This document shows, piece after piece, positions 52,041 to 60,969 of a stretch of DNA of 64,000 nucleotides. Position numbers and translations under genes: made by a program. The notes below the pieces were generated by a model that worked only from the letters and a program-made list of their open reading frames with translations, did no database searches and was not told where the DNA came from. The stretch's first letter is position 1; the number at the start of each line of letters is the position of its first letter. The DNA comes from Caldilineaceae bacterium (GTDB lineage Bacteria; Chloroflexota; Anaerolineae; Caldilineales; Caldilineaceae): NCBI GenBank assembly GCA_020846635.1, contig JADLDO010000028.1, positions 558,001-622,000 on the forward strand. Reading direction: 5' to 3'.

Positions 52041-54155
52041 TTAGCCCACAGCAACACCTCTCGGCACTACATCCTTCTCTTTTGGCTGCCAGGGCTTTTC
52101 CCATTGGCCGCCTTCGCGCAGGGTCACTTGCGCCAGGGTCAACAACGCATCGGAGCCGTCTAACGCCAAGAGCAAGGCGAGGCTGCCTTCAATGCCGTGG
52201 ATGGTCTGCCACAGCCCCTTACGCACATCGCTTTCCCACAATTGTACCAGAAATTGGGTCAATTCGGCATGGGCCTGAATCGGGTCGGCGGCAGCGCCAT
52301 AGCTACTCGCCGCGGCCATCGCTGCCGGTGTGACTCTTTCGGGGCTACTCACCGGCGTATTCATCATGGTATCTATGAGATTGGGCGCGGCTTGGCTCGC
52401 CAAGAGCATCGTCACCCGCTGTACCTGGGCCGCGTGTTTGTCGCCGCTGCTGGCATTCAGCGCCTCGCGCACCTGGGGCAGCAAGGCCCAAACCAGGTCG
52501 GCGCGCTCTGCCGCCAACAAGGGGCGCAGCAGCCCATCGACATAGAAACTCATCAACATTTCGCCATCCAAGAGCTGCGGTGCGAACTGGCGCAGGTGGT
52601 TGTACAGCGCGTAAAGCTCCTTGTCCCAGGCTGAGCCCTGCTGCAAGAGCGCCTGGAAGCGCAGCCGGTCATTACGCAGCTCGTCGTCGTTGGGCCTGTT
52701 TTGAAAGAGCTTACGCATGCGCTCGCCCATGCTAGGCGGGGTATACCGCTGATCCAGCAGGCGCAGCGCAGCGTCGGGCATCTGCTCATCCAAGTATAGT
52801 TCGACTAACCCCCAAATGGTGGCCCGTTCCGGGTTGCGCTTATCCAGCGATTTCACCCAGGTCAACGCCTTATTGACTTGCTCATCGGCTAGTTGTGGTT
52901 CATCCACTGCCAAGAGCGCGCGGACGAGCGCGATCACCCCCTCGCTGCGGGTGGGGTCTTGGTGGGGAATACGATCGACGACGTTGACTGCATATTTGAG
53001 CGCGCCTAGCTCCATCAGCGATGCCGCCGCGCCCGCCGCAGTCCAGCCGTCGCTGCGAACGGCGAGAGCCGCCAGCCGGTCTGCCAGCATAATCCGATCT
53101 TCGCGCGAAATCGTGCGGACGGGCATGACCTGAATAGCTTCTTGCAGCGTGTAGACTTGAAAGTCAATGTCGGGGTTGGCGGTAGGGCGTTTGACCTGGC
53201 GTAAAAAGTTCGGGTCGCCTTTGCCGCCCGAAAGCCCACTATCGCGCCGCGCATCCTGCACATTGTTAATGATGGTGATCTGATCCAGCAGCGCATGGAC
53301 CAACCCCGCCTGACCAAAAACTGCTGCCGCCAAGCGGCGGCTGGTCAGCGAAGTGAGCGTGGCAAACTCGAAGGTTTCCACACAGCGTTGCAGCAGGCGC
53401 GCAATGCGGCGCGGCAGTTGTTCACGGCTGACGCGCGGCCCGATGATGCTCGCGACTTGGTGGATGAATTGCGCGCCCGAATCCTCATAGCGGCGGACAG
53501 CATGCGTAACCAGTTGCGTGGTCAGCGGATGCAGCCCCACGCGCGCGACAATTTGCGCCAGGAGGTTACGCGGTTCCGGCGTGATAAAGACGCGATCCCA
53601 TGCCCGCGTCCACTGATCCACACGTTCGATGCAGGACAACGCCAGCGAGGTATCGCCGCTCATGGCTGCGGCTGCACCATAGAGCAGCAATTGTTCAACC
53701 TGTCGCCATTCCTCACCCGCCGGCCCTAGTAACCCTGGCGAGCCGGTTGATCCTGTCGGCCCGGCTAAATCACTGAACGCGGGCGCAAAGAGTGTCTGCC
53801 GCGCGCGCTGCAATTCACGACGCACTAAGCTCACCAACCCAGGACGGGCCATGCTTTGTTGGGCAAGCCGGTATAACGCCTGGGCGTGGGCAAGGGGAGA
53901 ACGTGGCTCCACCATGCGTGCAACCAAGAGCGCCGCTTCCCCCGCTCCACCATCTGCCAACGTCTGCCAAATGCGCTGCAACAGCCAAGAGTCCGGCTGC
54001 CATGTCACCCGTTCTTCCACCAAAAGCTCGAGTTCATCCGGCTCGATCTTGGTGGCATCTTGGATGCAGGCAATGGCGCGCTCGGCCAAAATCACCGGCA
54101 CTGCGTTCTGCGCGGCTGTTTCTGCCGTTTTTTGTTTTCTTGAAAAAAGTCCCAA
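52041..54155 (-). CDS. 704-residue helical protein of unknown function
   Basis: Not recognised. It starts with a TTG (GAGGG seven bases upstream) and a short basic tip GLFSRKQK. The body is helix-rich with Leu/Ala/Arg heptad-like runs and TPR/HEAT-like spacing (TLADGGAGEAALLVARMVE; ALRLLDQRYTPPS). A Gly-X-Y stretch (GPTGSTGSPGLLGPAG) around residues 128-143 resembles a short collagen-like insert. There is no signal peptide or membrane span. It is the last of three minus-strand genes with a Cas4-like stub and a translin homologue, 58 bases after the stub. Confidence 0.7.
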   Translation of the reverse strand: MGLFSRKQKTAETAAQNAVPVILAERAIACIQDATKIEPDELELLVEERVTWQPDSWLLQRIWQTLADGGAGEAALLVARMVEPRSPLAHAQALYRLAQQSMARPGLVSLVRRELQRARQTLFAPAFSDLAGPTGSTGSPGLLGPAGEEWRQVEQLLLYGAAAAMSGDTSLALSCIERVDQWTRAWDRVFITPEPRNLLAQIVARVGLHPLTTQLVTHAVRRYEDSGAQFIHQVASIIGPRVSREQLPRRIARLLQRCVETFEFATLTSLTSRRLAAAVFGQAGLVHALLDQITIINNVQDARRDSGLSGGKGDPNFLRQVKRPTANPDIDFQVYTLQEAIQVMPVRTISREDRIMLADRLAALAVRSDGWTAAGAAASLMELGALKYAVNVVDRIPHQDPTRSEGVIALVRALLAVDEPQLADEQVNKALTWVKSLDKRNPERATIWGLVELYLDEQMPDAALRLLDQRYTPPSMGERMRKLFQNRPNDDELRNDRLRFQALLQQGSAWDKELYALYNHLRQFAPQLLDGEMLMSFYVDGLLRPLLAAERADLVWALLPQVREALNASSGDKHAAQVQRVTMLLASQAAPNLIDTMMNTPVSSPERVTPAAMAAASSYGAAADPIQAHAELTQFLVQLWESDVRKGLWQTIHGIEGSLALLLALDGSDALLTLAQVTLREGGQWEKPWQPKEKDVVPRGVAVG

Positions 54156-54213
54156 TCTATACCCTCAACCTGTACCCTCAACCTGTATTGACAGGAGTAT
54201 CACTCATGTTGCC

Positions 54214-54483
54214 TCATGGATTCATGCCCCACCCCATGAGCGCACCGATCACCAGCAGGCCAACCAGTGCCAGGCCGCCGATCACCAGCCAAAAGCCAAT
54301 CCGCTGCATCTGGCCTGCGCGGCGAACCTGCTGACCATGCTGCGCGTGGGCCTGCGTACCGGCATGCAGCACTTCGGGGCGCGCATGGGCCACACCGCGC
54401 ACTTGGGCCAGATACCAGGCGCGGCGACAATAGGCCCAAGCGCCGATGTCACTGGCGCGTACCAGCGAACGATCCTTCGCCAT
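54214..54483 (-). CDS. Cas4 N-terminus-like motif fused to a membrane span (89 aa)
   Basis: An 89-residue protein. Residues 8-50 (VRASDIGAWAYCRRAWYLA, then an AGTQAHAQHG tail) resemble the start of Cas4/PD-(D/E)XK proteins: S-D-I, Y-C-x-R first cluster Cys, and G-x-x-x-H. The nuclease core (D, E, K) and the other three Cys are absent. Residues about 62-85 form one membrane span (GFWLVIGGLALVGLLVIGALMGWG). It is therefore no CRISPR nuclease; it could be a membrane-bound DNA or cluster-binding stub. Between the translin gene (30 bases upstream) and the 704-residue gene. Confidence 0.6.
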   Translation of the reverse strand: MAKDRSLVRASDIGAWAYCRRAWYLAQVRGVAHARPEVLHAGTQAHAQHGQQVRRAGQMQRIGFWLVIGGLALVGLLVIGALMGWGMNP

Positions 54484-54513
54484 GATGCGAATTCCTATGT
54501 GCTTTCCGGGCGT

Positions 54514-55212
54514 CTATGCCTCGGCTTCATCGTCAACGATTGGCTCCTCGCGCGCATCAAATTCCGTACCCAAGCGCGCCTCCAGGCTGCGTAAGGCGAT
54601 ACGCATCTGCTCTTGGCGGAATGAGATCGTGAGGTCGCCCCGCGTCCGTTCCAGCACACTACGCAGGACGTCGGTATGGCGGCGCAAGCCATCCGTGATC
54701 GAGTCGGGAAAGTCCACGGTAATCAACTGGCTGTAGACCTCATCCATAAAGGCAAGATAAGGTTCAGCTTGGGCAATCTCTCCCTGGCGCATGAGGTCTA
54801 GCACAAAGCGGCGCATCTCCGTGGCGGCTTCGCTCATGCCGCGCAGATAGGTCGCCCCTGTCACGCGCAATGCCGCCGGTTGGGGCATTGGCCCGCCCAG
54901 TACCACAGCAAAGAGCAGATGTGCCTCCACCAACTCCTTGAGCGCATCCTGGGTATAGCCTGCGTGGTAGAGCATGGGGTGGTCGGCCAATGCGTCCACC
55001 ATTTCATTCGCCGCGGCACGCGCCGCGGCCAACATAGCGGTCGCCTCGTCCCATTCGTGACGGTGAATGGCGCGGATACTCTCGGCACAGGCGCGGATCA
55101 GGGCGCGGCTGCGGGTAAGCGTGGCATCACGCAGGCTGTTGATGCCGGTCAAGCCGGTGCGGATTTCTTCGACGATGGCAGCCAACGATTGGCCCGACTC
55201 TAATTCATCCAT
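54514..55212 (-). CDS. Translin-family protein
   Basis: A 232-residue all-helical protein with the translin/TRAX-like pattern seen in archaeal and bacterial homologues: RDATLTRSRALIRACAESIRAIHRHEWDEA near residue 28, then ALKELVEAHLLFAV near 90, YLRGMSEAATEMRRFVLDLMRQGE near 120 and DFPDSITDGLRRHTDVLRS near 180. Eukaryotic translin binds RNA and ssDNA and with TRAX forms the C3PO RNase. Here the TRAX-type catalytic Glu/Glu/Asp set cannot be judged by eye. The C-terminus is acidic. First gene of the three-gene cassette. Confidence 0.8.
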   Translation of the reverse strand: MDELESGQSLAAIVEEIRTGLTGINSLRDATLTRSRALIRACAESIRAIHRHEWDEATAMLAAARAAANEMVDALADHPMLYHAGYTQDALKELVEAHLLFAVVLGGPMPQPAALRVTGATYLRGMSEAATEMRRFVLDLMRQGEIAQAEPYLAFMDEVYSQLITVDFPDSITDGLRRHTDVLRSVLERTRGDLTISFRQEQMRIALRSLEARLGTEFDAREEPIVDDEAEA

Positions 55213-55225
55213 GAAAGTTCCTTGT

Positions 55226-55375
55226 CATCGAGGCCCGCCGGAGGCTAAAACCATCCGGCTATCCTGCAACGCCCCCTAAACGGGGCTTGAGTGGTGGCCT
55301 GGTAAGCCTCCTTCAGGAGGCGTTGTTCTGTAGCCGCGCCCAGAGGGCTCCCGCTTTAGCCCTGGGCGGTTTGGC
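55226..55375. repeat. Intergenic structured repeat, copy A
   Basis: Contains ACGCCCCCTAAACGGGGCT (55269-55287), GCCTCCTTCAGGAGGCGTTGTT and flanking GGCTAAA/TTTAGCC segments, able to form several stems. The same elements in the same order occur at 59222-59345. Confidence 0.75.
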
Positions 55376-55384
55376 TCAGTACAC

Positions 55385-56353
55385 CTAGCGCGTTTCGCTG
55401 TTCAACTCCAGCCAGGCGATCTCCTGCGGTGTCAGCTTGAGCGTGCTGGCAGCGACGTTGGCGGCATATTCGGATGCGTTGTTGCAGCCGACAAGCGCAA
55501 AGATGTTCAGCGGTACACTCAAGACATACGCCGTAGCAATTTGAGGGATGCTCATTCCCTTTTCATCCGCCAATTCCTGTACACGATCCAGACGGCGGAA
55601 GTTATCTTCAAAACAATAGGTCTCCACCGCCAGCGTGTCCAGCGATTCGCTAAAGCTGTCCAGGTTGTCACGGTGGAAGCGCCCGCTGAAGAAGCCGCCC
55701 GCCAAGCTCGACCAGGGAAACAGGGGCATTTGGTTGGCCTGATACCAAGCGCGTTCCTCTGCGCCCTTTTCGCCGCTAATGCTCACGCAGTTGGCCCACG
55801 GCGGTTTGGCCTGTACAGCCAGGCTAAAATTGGGGCTGCTAACAGCAAAGCCCTCCAGCCCATTGGCGGCGGCATAGGCGTTGGCCTCCTGAATGCGCGC
55901 AACGCTCCAGTTCGACCCGCCAAAGACGTTGATCTTGCCGGCGCGCTTATGCTCATTCAGCACTTCGACAATCGGCCCCACGGGCAGGCTGGGATCATCG
56001 CGATGGAGCAGATAGAGATCAAAGTTGTCGCGCTTCTGGCGGGCCAACGAGTCATGGAGGTCGGCGGTGATGTCATAAGGAGTCACGCGCTGGCGATCTT
56101 GGTTGTGGTGTGCGCCTTTGGCAATCACGACGACCTGATCGCGCACGCCCCGCTCATTCACCCAACGACCCAGTACGCGCTCACAGTCGCCGCCACCATA
56201 GCCGTGGGCGGTGTCAAAGGCGGTGCCGCCTTGTTCATAGACCCCATCGAGCAGGGCAAAGCTCTCCTCCAGCCGTTTTGAGCTTAACATGACCGTCCCT
56301 TGTACCAGCCGAGAGATGGGCTTATCGACGCCGGGTACAGTGCCATATTCCAT
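55385..56353 (-). CDS. Aldo/keto reductase
   Basis: About 322 residues, TIM-barrel NADPH oxidoreductase. Catalytic candidates: Asp and Tyr in FDTAHGYGGGDCE, Lys in VIAKGAHH and His in YLLHRDDP; the NADP-binding part near the C-terminus contains ALVGCNNASEYAAN. ATG 56353 (MEYGTVPG) has AAGGA ten bases upstream and gives the usual length; an earlier frame start at 56413 would add 20 atypical residues. Substrate unknown. Monocistronic, with structured repeat copy A on its downstream side. Confidence 0.88.
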   Translation of the reverse strand: MEYGTVPGVDKPISRLVQGTVMLSSKRLEESFALLDGVYEQGGTAFDTAHGYGGGDCERVLGRWVNERGVRDQVVVIAKGAHHNQDRQRVTPYDITADLHDSLARQKRDNFDLYLLHRDDPSLPVGPIVEVLNEHKRAGKINVFGGSNWSVARIQEANAYAAANGLEGFAVSSPNFSLAVQAKPPWANCVSISGEKGAEERAWYQANQMPLFPWSSLAGGFFSGRFHRDNLDSFSESLDTLAVETYCFEDNFRRLDRVQELADEKGMSIPQIATAYVLSVPLNIFALVGCNNASEYAANVAASTLKLTPQEIAWLELNSETR

Positions 56354-56631
56354 GATATTATAGATCCTTGATAGGGGGCATTGCTGCCACGGGTGAATAA
56401 AAGCTAGGTTCAACGGCTCATTATCCCAAAAAGTCTTGTCCGCGCCAAACCACCGTCACCGCTTGGAAGGCTCCCCCGAAAAAATGTGCAAACCATTGCC
56501 GCGTGCTTTGTTTGCTATCGTCTCGCTGCGCGGATGCTTGAAACTTTGGCGCACCCCTTGCGTACTCATTGGCTGAAAAAGTATCATCAGATCAACAAGC
56601 CCAGCAGCACCCATCAATCAGGATATGACCT

Positions 56632-57906
56632 ATGCGTGAAGGCGACACAACGCAGGCTCACAATCAAAAGTGGCAGCGGCGTTTTTTTGCTTTTTTTGGC
56701 GCGCAAGCCGTTTCGCTGATCGGCAGCAATATCGCCCAATTTGCGATTACATGGTGGCTGGCGCGCTCGTTGGATTCAGCGACCGTTTTGGCAACGGCGA
56801 CCCTCATGGCCCTTTTGCCGGGTGTGCTGCTTGGCCCCCTAGCGGGTGTGCTGGTCGACCGTTGGCCGCGGCGTCTGATCATTATGATGGCGGATGGTGT
56901 GGGCGCGTTGGGCGCGGCGGTGCTGATGCTTCTCTTTTGGACGGACGCCATTCAGGTGTGGCATATCTATGTCATCACCTTTGTCCGCGCGCTGGCAGGG
57001 ACCTTCCACTTTGCCGCTGTGCAATCTTCGACCACGCTTATGGTTCCCCCCGAACAATTGTCGCGTGTGGGCGGCATGAATCAGACGGTGCAAGGCATCA
57101 ATATGCTTGTGGCCCCCCCCGCGGGCGCGCTGCTATTAGAGCTGCTTTCTCTGGAAGGGATGATGGCGATTGATGTTGTCACGGCGTTGATCGCCATTGG
57201 CATGGTCTTTACCATCACCATTCCACAGCCGCTCGCCAGCATGACCCAGACCGCGCGCCCCTCGATCCTCAGCGATCTGCGTACGGGCTTTCTCTACATC
57301 TGGAATTGGCCTGCGCTCTTTATCGCTCTGTTGATGAGTTCGGTGATCAACTTCCTCATGAGTCCGGCCTTTGCGCTCCTGCCAATCCTCGTTCTGCGCC
57401 ACTTCAAGGGCAACGCACTGCAACTGGCCTCGCTCAGCACCGCTTTGGGGGTGGGCTTTGTGGCAGGAGGGTTGATCTTAAGCGCGTGGGGAGGCTTCAA
57501 GCGGCGCATTTATACGGCTGTGTTGGGGCTGGCAGCTACGTCCGTGGGGACGCTGTTGATCGGCATTGCACCGGCAGAGGGTTTCTGGATAGCTGTAGTG
57601 GGGCTTGCTCTCTTTGGCATCTTTAACACCATCTCCAATGGCAGCTTCTTTGCAATCATGCAAGCGGTGGTTGCGCCAGAGATGCAAGGGCGCTTTTTTA
57701 CGGTGTTGATGAGTATGTCGCAGGGGATGACGCCGCTCGGTCTGCTCATTGCCGGCCCGGTGGCAGATCGCTATGGTGTCCAGATTTGGTATCTCGTCTC
57801 CACGGTCTGTATTTTGGCGATGAGCACAGTGGTACTGCTCACGCCCGCGATGATGAACATGGAAGATCACCAAGCGCCCCAAGTAGAGGTAGCTCCGGCA
57901 GAGTAA
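56632..57906 (+). CDS. MFS transporter, macrolide-efflux-like
   Basis: A 424-residue major facilitator with 12 spans. Between spans 2 and 3 stands the A-motif form GPLAGVLVDRWPRRLIIMM; VGGMNQTVQGINMLVAPPAGALL is typical of the MFS_3/MefA efflux group. It probably exports a small amphipathic compound by proton antiport; specificity not readable. Plus strand, single gene, convergent with the DegT aminotransferase gene. Confidence 0.87.
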   Translation: MREGDTTQAHNQKWQRRFFAFFGAQAVSLIGSNIAQFAITWWLARSLDSATVLATATLMALLPGVLLGPLAGVLVDRWPRRLIIMMADGVGALGAAVLMLLFWTDAIQVWHIYVITFVRALAGTFHFAAVQSSTTLMVPPEQLSRVGGMNQTVQGINMLVAPPAGALLLELLSLEGMMAIDVVTALIAIGMVFTITIPQPLASMTQTARPSILSDLRTGFLYIWNWPALFIALLMSSVINFLMSPAFALLPILVLRHFKGNALQLASLSTALGVGFVAGGLILSAWGGFKRRIYTAVLGLAATSVGTLLIGIAPAEGFWIAVVGLALFGIFNTISNGSFFAIMQAVVAPEMQGRFFTVLMSMSQGMTPLGLLIAGPVADRYGVQIWYLVSTVCILAMSTVVLLTPAMMNMEDHQAPQVEVAPAE

Positions 57907-57958
57907 AGAGGCGAGAGACAGAAATCCTCTTGCCTCTGTGTGCTTACGAGAATGGCAC

Positions 57959-59200
57959 TCACCGCAGCGCGGGGCATGCGTCGCCAATCACCTGCGTGAT
58001 GTACTCGATCTCCTCCAGCGTCAACGAGGAGGCTGAGGGTAGGTAGAAACCGTCTCGACAGAGCTGCTCGGCAATGGGGTAGCGCTGCCCCTTAAAGGCG
58101 TTCCAGTAGACAGGCTGGCAGTGCATGGGGATGAAGAACGTACGCGTTTCGATGCCGTTTTCGGCCAGGACATAACGCAGTTCATCCCGATTCATGCCAT
58201 ACGCTTCCCTATCGACCAGGATGCCATACATCCAATAGACATTCTTGGCCCATTCCGCTTCGGGCGGCGTGGTAATGCCGGGGATCTGTGCCAGGCGGGT
58301 ACTGTAATTCGCCGCGTTCCGCCGCCGCGCTTCGACAAACTTGCCCATCTGCTCTACCTGCCCCAACCCCACCGCGGCCTGTAGGTTGGTCATGCGATAG
58401 TTGAAGCCCACAAACTTGTGCCAGAAGTGGCGCTCGGTGCTAAAGGCATGGTCGCGCAGATTCCAGGCGAGCTTGGCGATCTCACGGTTGTTGGTGGTAA
58501 TCATCCCCCCTTCACCCGTGGTAATGATCTTGTTGCCATAGAAGCTAAAGCCCGCGGCATCCCCCAAACTGCCTGTGCGCTGCCCTTTGTATTCCGCGCC
58601 ATGCGACTCGGCAGCGTCTTCAATCACGGTGATGCCATGCTTGCGCGCCAGTTCCATCAGCGGGTCCATATCGACGGGATGGCCGTAGATGTGGACAGGG
58701 ATGATGGCTTTGGTGCGTGGTGTAATCTTGGCTGCAACCTGTTCGACATCCATCTGCCAGTAGTCGAGTTCGCTATCAACCAAAACGGGGGTCGCGCCGC
58801 AGTAGGCAACGGCGTTGATCGTGGCGATCATCGTAAAGGTGGGCACGATCACCTCATCGCCCGGCTCCAGCCCCAACGTCGCCAACGCCAGGTGCATGGC
58901 AACTGTGCCATTGGCACAGGCAATGCCATAGCGTGCGCCACACTCATCCGCAAACTTGGCTTCAAATTCGTGGATGAAGCTGCCCGCGGAGGAAATCCAG
59001 TTGGTTTCGAGCGCCTGCTGCACATATTTGAGTTCATTGCCGTTCAGCGTCGGCTCGCAAACGGGGATGATGGCGCGGCGGCTGCTCTCCTCAAAAGAGG
59101 GGATCGTACGATAGCGCACCTTCACTTCCGGGTCGGACGCGGGAATAATTTCAGCCAGATCGCCCATCTCGTCTAGCGAGAGTTCGACGGGTTTTAACAT
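57959..59200 (-). CDS. DegT/DnrJ/EryC1-family sugar aminotransferase
   Basis: A 413-residue PLP enzyme that aminates nucleotide ketosugars. An N-terminal extension of about 40 residues (ELSLDEMGDLAEII) precedes the core. EDAAESHGAEYKG (PLP Asp) is near residue 188 and the Schiff-base Lys is in GFSFYGNKIITTGEGGMI near 210. The C-terminal domain contains MHCQPVYWNAFKGQ. AGAGGA lies eight bases before the ATG. It should supply an amino sugar for the envelope glycan genes around it; structured repeat copy B lies directly upstream. Confidence 0.93.
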   Translation of the reverse strand: MLKPVELSLDEMGDLAEIIPASDPEVKVRYRTIPSFEESSRRAIIPVCEPTLNGNELKYVQQALETNWISSAGSFIHEFEAKFADECGARYGIACANGTVAMHLALATLGLEPGDEVIVPTFTMIATINAVAYCGATPVLVDSELDYWQMDVEQVAAKITPRTKAIIPVHIYGHPVDMDPLMELARKHGITVIEDAAESHGAEYKGQRTGSLGDAAGFSFYGNKIITTGEGGMITTNNREIAKLAWNLRDHAFSTERHFWHKFVGFNYRMTNLQAAVGLGQVEQMGKFVEARRRNAANYSTRLAQIPGITTPPEAEWAKNVYWMYGILVDREAYGMNRDELRYVLAENGIETRTFFIPMHCQPVYWNAFKGQRYPIAEQLCRDGFYLPSASSLTLEEIEYITQVIGDACPALR

Positions 59201-59221
59201 AACGAAATCCTCTAATTGGTT

Positions 59222-59345
59222 CTAGGGCCTATCCCGCCCTGGGCTAAAGCCACAGGGCTACAGTACGACGCCCCCTAAACGGGGCTACGCCAAGCCCGCT
59301 TGAGCGGGCGTTGTTTGCTAGCCAGGGGCTTTAGCCTCTGGCGCT
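59222..59345. repeat. Intergenic structured repeat, copy B
   Basis: Shares ACGCCCCCTAAACGGGGCT (59268-59286), a GCCCGCTTGAGCGGGCGTTGTT hairpin unit and outer GGGCTAAAGCC/GGGGCTTTAGCC arms with copy A at 55226. It can fold into a multi-stem cruciform. Confidence 0.75.
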
Positions 59346-59425
59346 GATGCCTGTGGTACATGACTGGGTAACTCACCCAAGCCTGAAAATTCTATCACGA
59401 AGAGGCCGCTGAGAGCATCTCCCAC

Positions 59426-60160
59426 CTAGCGCCGCAGCCGCCAGATCGTCGCTACATACTTGCGCCCCTTGACCAGGTAGTCCCACAGGTTGACGCCGGT
59501 CTTGCTTTCGCCCGCGTTGCGGGGAACACAGATGTAGGGCACTTCGCGCACCTGGTAGCCGGCGCGCAGGGCGCGCCCCAGCAGGTCGATGCAGTATTCG
59601 CCATAGTCGCCCTGGAGGCGCAGCGCTTGCAGCAGCGGCGCGCGCGCCGCAATAAAGCCGCTGGTGTAGTCACGCATTTGGCGGCTGATGAGCAAGGTTG
59701 CTGCAGCGTTAATGACCCAACTCAGGGAGCGCGCCATCAAGCCGTGGGCGATGTCTGCGCCCCCTGGCACCCAGCGCGAGCCGACCGCCATGTCCGCGCC
59801 CTCCAAAACGACCTGTACTAAGCGCGGCACATCGGCAGGAGGCATCGAGAGGTCGCAATCCATCCAGGTCACAATGGCCGCGCCGTGGGTGTCAATGGCC
59901 GCGTCGATGCCCGCTTGGATGGCGCTTGTCAGCCCCTTTTCACCCACCCGGCGCAGCAGCAGCACGCGCGTCACCTCCGGCGTGTTGTGGCGCGCCATCA
60001 TTTCCTCTACCACCTCTCCTGTGCCGTCGGGCGAATTGTCATCCACCACCAAGACCAGATGCGGTGTGATGGCATGGGCCAAGATACCTTCGATGAGAGG
60101 GCCAATATTGGCGCGCTCGTTATAGGTTGGCAGGACGGTGCAGACCAGTGGTTGGCTCAT
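59426..60160 (-). CDS. Dolichyl/polyprenyl-phosphate mannose synthase-like GT2
   Basis: A 244-residue GT2 enzyme of the Dpm1/polyprenol monophosphomannose synthase type, without membrane anchor. Motifs: LPTYNERANIGPLIEGI, DDNSPDGTGEVVEE, WMDCDLSMPP (metal-binding Asp triad) and SRWVPGG. It loads a sugar onto a polyprenyl phosphate carrier, which can feed GT-C enzymes such as the ArnT-like protein encoded upstream at 60966-63005. It lies 26 bases after the methyltransferase gene on the same strand. Confidence 0.93.
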   Translation of the reverse strand: MSQPLVCTVLPTYNERANIGPLIEGILAHAITPHLVLVVDDNSPDGTGEVVEEMMARHNTPEVTRVLLLRRVGEKGLTSAIQAGIDAAIDTHGAAIVTWMDCDLSMPPADVPRLVQVVLEGADMAVGSRWVPGGADIAHGLMARSLSWVINAAATLLISRQMRDYTSGFIAARAPLLQALRLQGDYGEYCIDLLGRALRAGYQVREVPYICVPRNAGESKTGVNLWDYLVKGRKYVATIWRLRR

Positions 60161-60186
60161 ACGTATCTATAATCTATGGTCTATAT

Positions 60187-60969
60187 CTATGGCTTGCGTG
60201 CTACCGCGCAAATGCTCAAGCCCCACGGCAGATCGGCATGGTGAAGCCGTTTGGCCTCCTGCTGCAAAATCCACGCCGCTACCTGATGAAAGGGCGCGCG
60301 CTGATAGGTCGCAGATCGCCAGGGGAGAATCTTCCAGCGTTGTGCCAGCCGCAGCACTGCAACAGGCAGTGCTAACGTCGCATTAGCGTAGGTCAGTCGC
60401 TCCACCATGAATCCCGCGTGCAGCAGCGCGCCGCGTACTTGTGAACGAGTATAGCGTTGCCCCGTATGAAAGGCCAGATCGTGGGCTCCGTAGAGGCGTG
60501 GATGCGCACTGACGCGCAGCAGCAGCACGCCGCCAGGAGAGAGCAGGCGATATGCTTCGGCTAAGGCGCTGCCCATCTCTACCCCCTGTTGGTCAAAGAC
60601 ATCCAACGCCAGGAGGAGGGCGAAACGAGCCGCTTTCCAGGGTAGATGAGGCAAGGCACTTTGTGCCAGGTCGGCAGGATAGAGCAGGCTGCGCGCATGG
60701 GCCAATGCCAGCGGATGCAAGTCTGCTCCCACGACCAGCCGCTCTGGATACCTTTGCTGGAGTTCTGCGATGAGTTGCCCGCCACCACAGCCAACCTCCA
60801 GGATCGGCCCTGGCGGCAGCGATAGATGGGCCAGCAGCGCATGGGTGACGGCGCGCATGCCCGCGCTCCAGCCATAGCTCTGGTCACTGGCATAGAGCAG
60901 CGGCAGCAACGATACTTGGGCAGGCGCGTGGGCAGCTCCATCAGCCATCACAGCTCTTTCGGCGTTCAC
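60187..60969 (-). CDS. Class I SAM-dependent methyltransferase
   Basis: A 260-residue methyltransferase; motif I ILEVGCGGGQLIAEL near residue 56, the following acidic strand VVGADLHPLALAHA and motif III-like LLSPGGVLLLRVS. It starts with a GTG that overlaps the stop of the ArnT-like gene by four bases (GTGA), so it is translationally coupled to it. It may methylate a lipid-linked sugar, but the substrate is not readable. Confidence 0.88.
   Translation of the reverse strand: MNAERAVMADGAAHAPAQVSLLPLLYASDQSYGWSAGMRAVTHALLAHLSLPPGPILEVGCGGGQLIAELQQRYPERLVVGADLHPLALAHARSLLYPADLAQSALPHLPWKAARFALLLALDVFDQQGVEMGSALAEAYRLLSPGGVLLLRVSAHPRLYGAHDLAFHTGQRYTRSQVRGALLHAGFMVERLTYANATLALPVAVLRLAQRWKILPWRSATYQRAPFHQVAAWILQQEAKRLHHADLPWGLSICAVARKP

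Noticed and set aside
54214-54483. Possible CRISPR-Cas4 gene
   Set aside because: Only the N-terminal motif is present, the nuclease residues are missing, and no repeats or other cas genes occur in the window.
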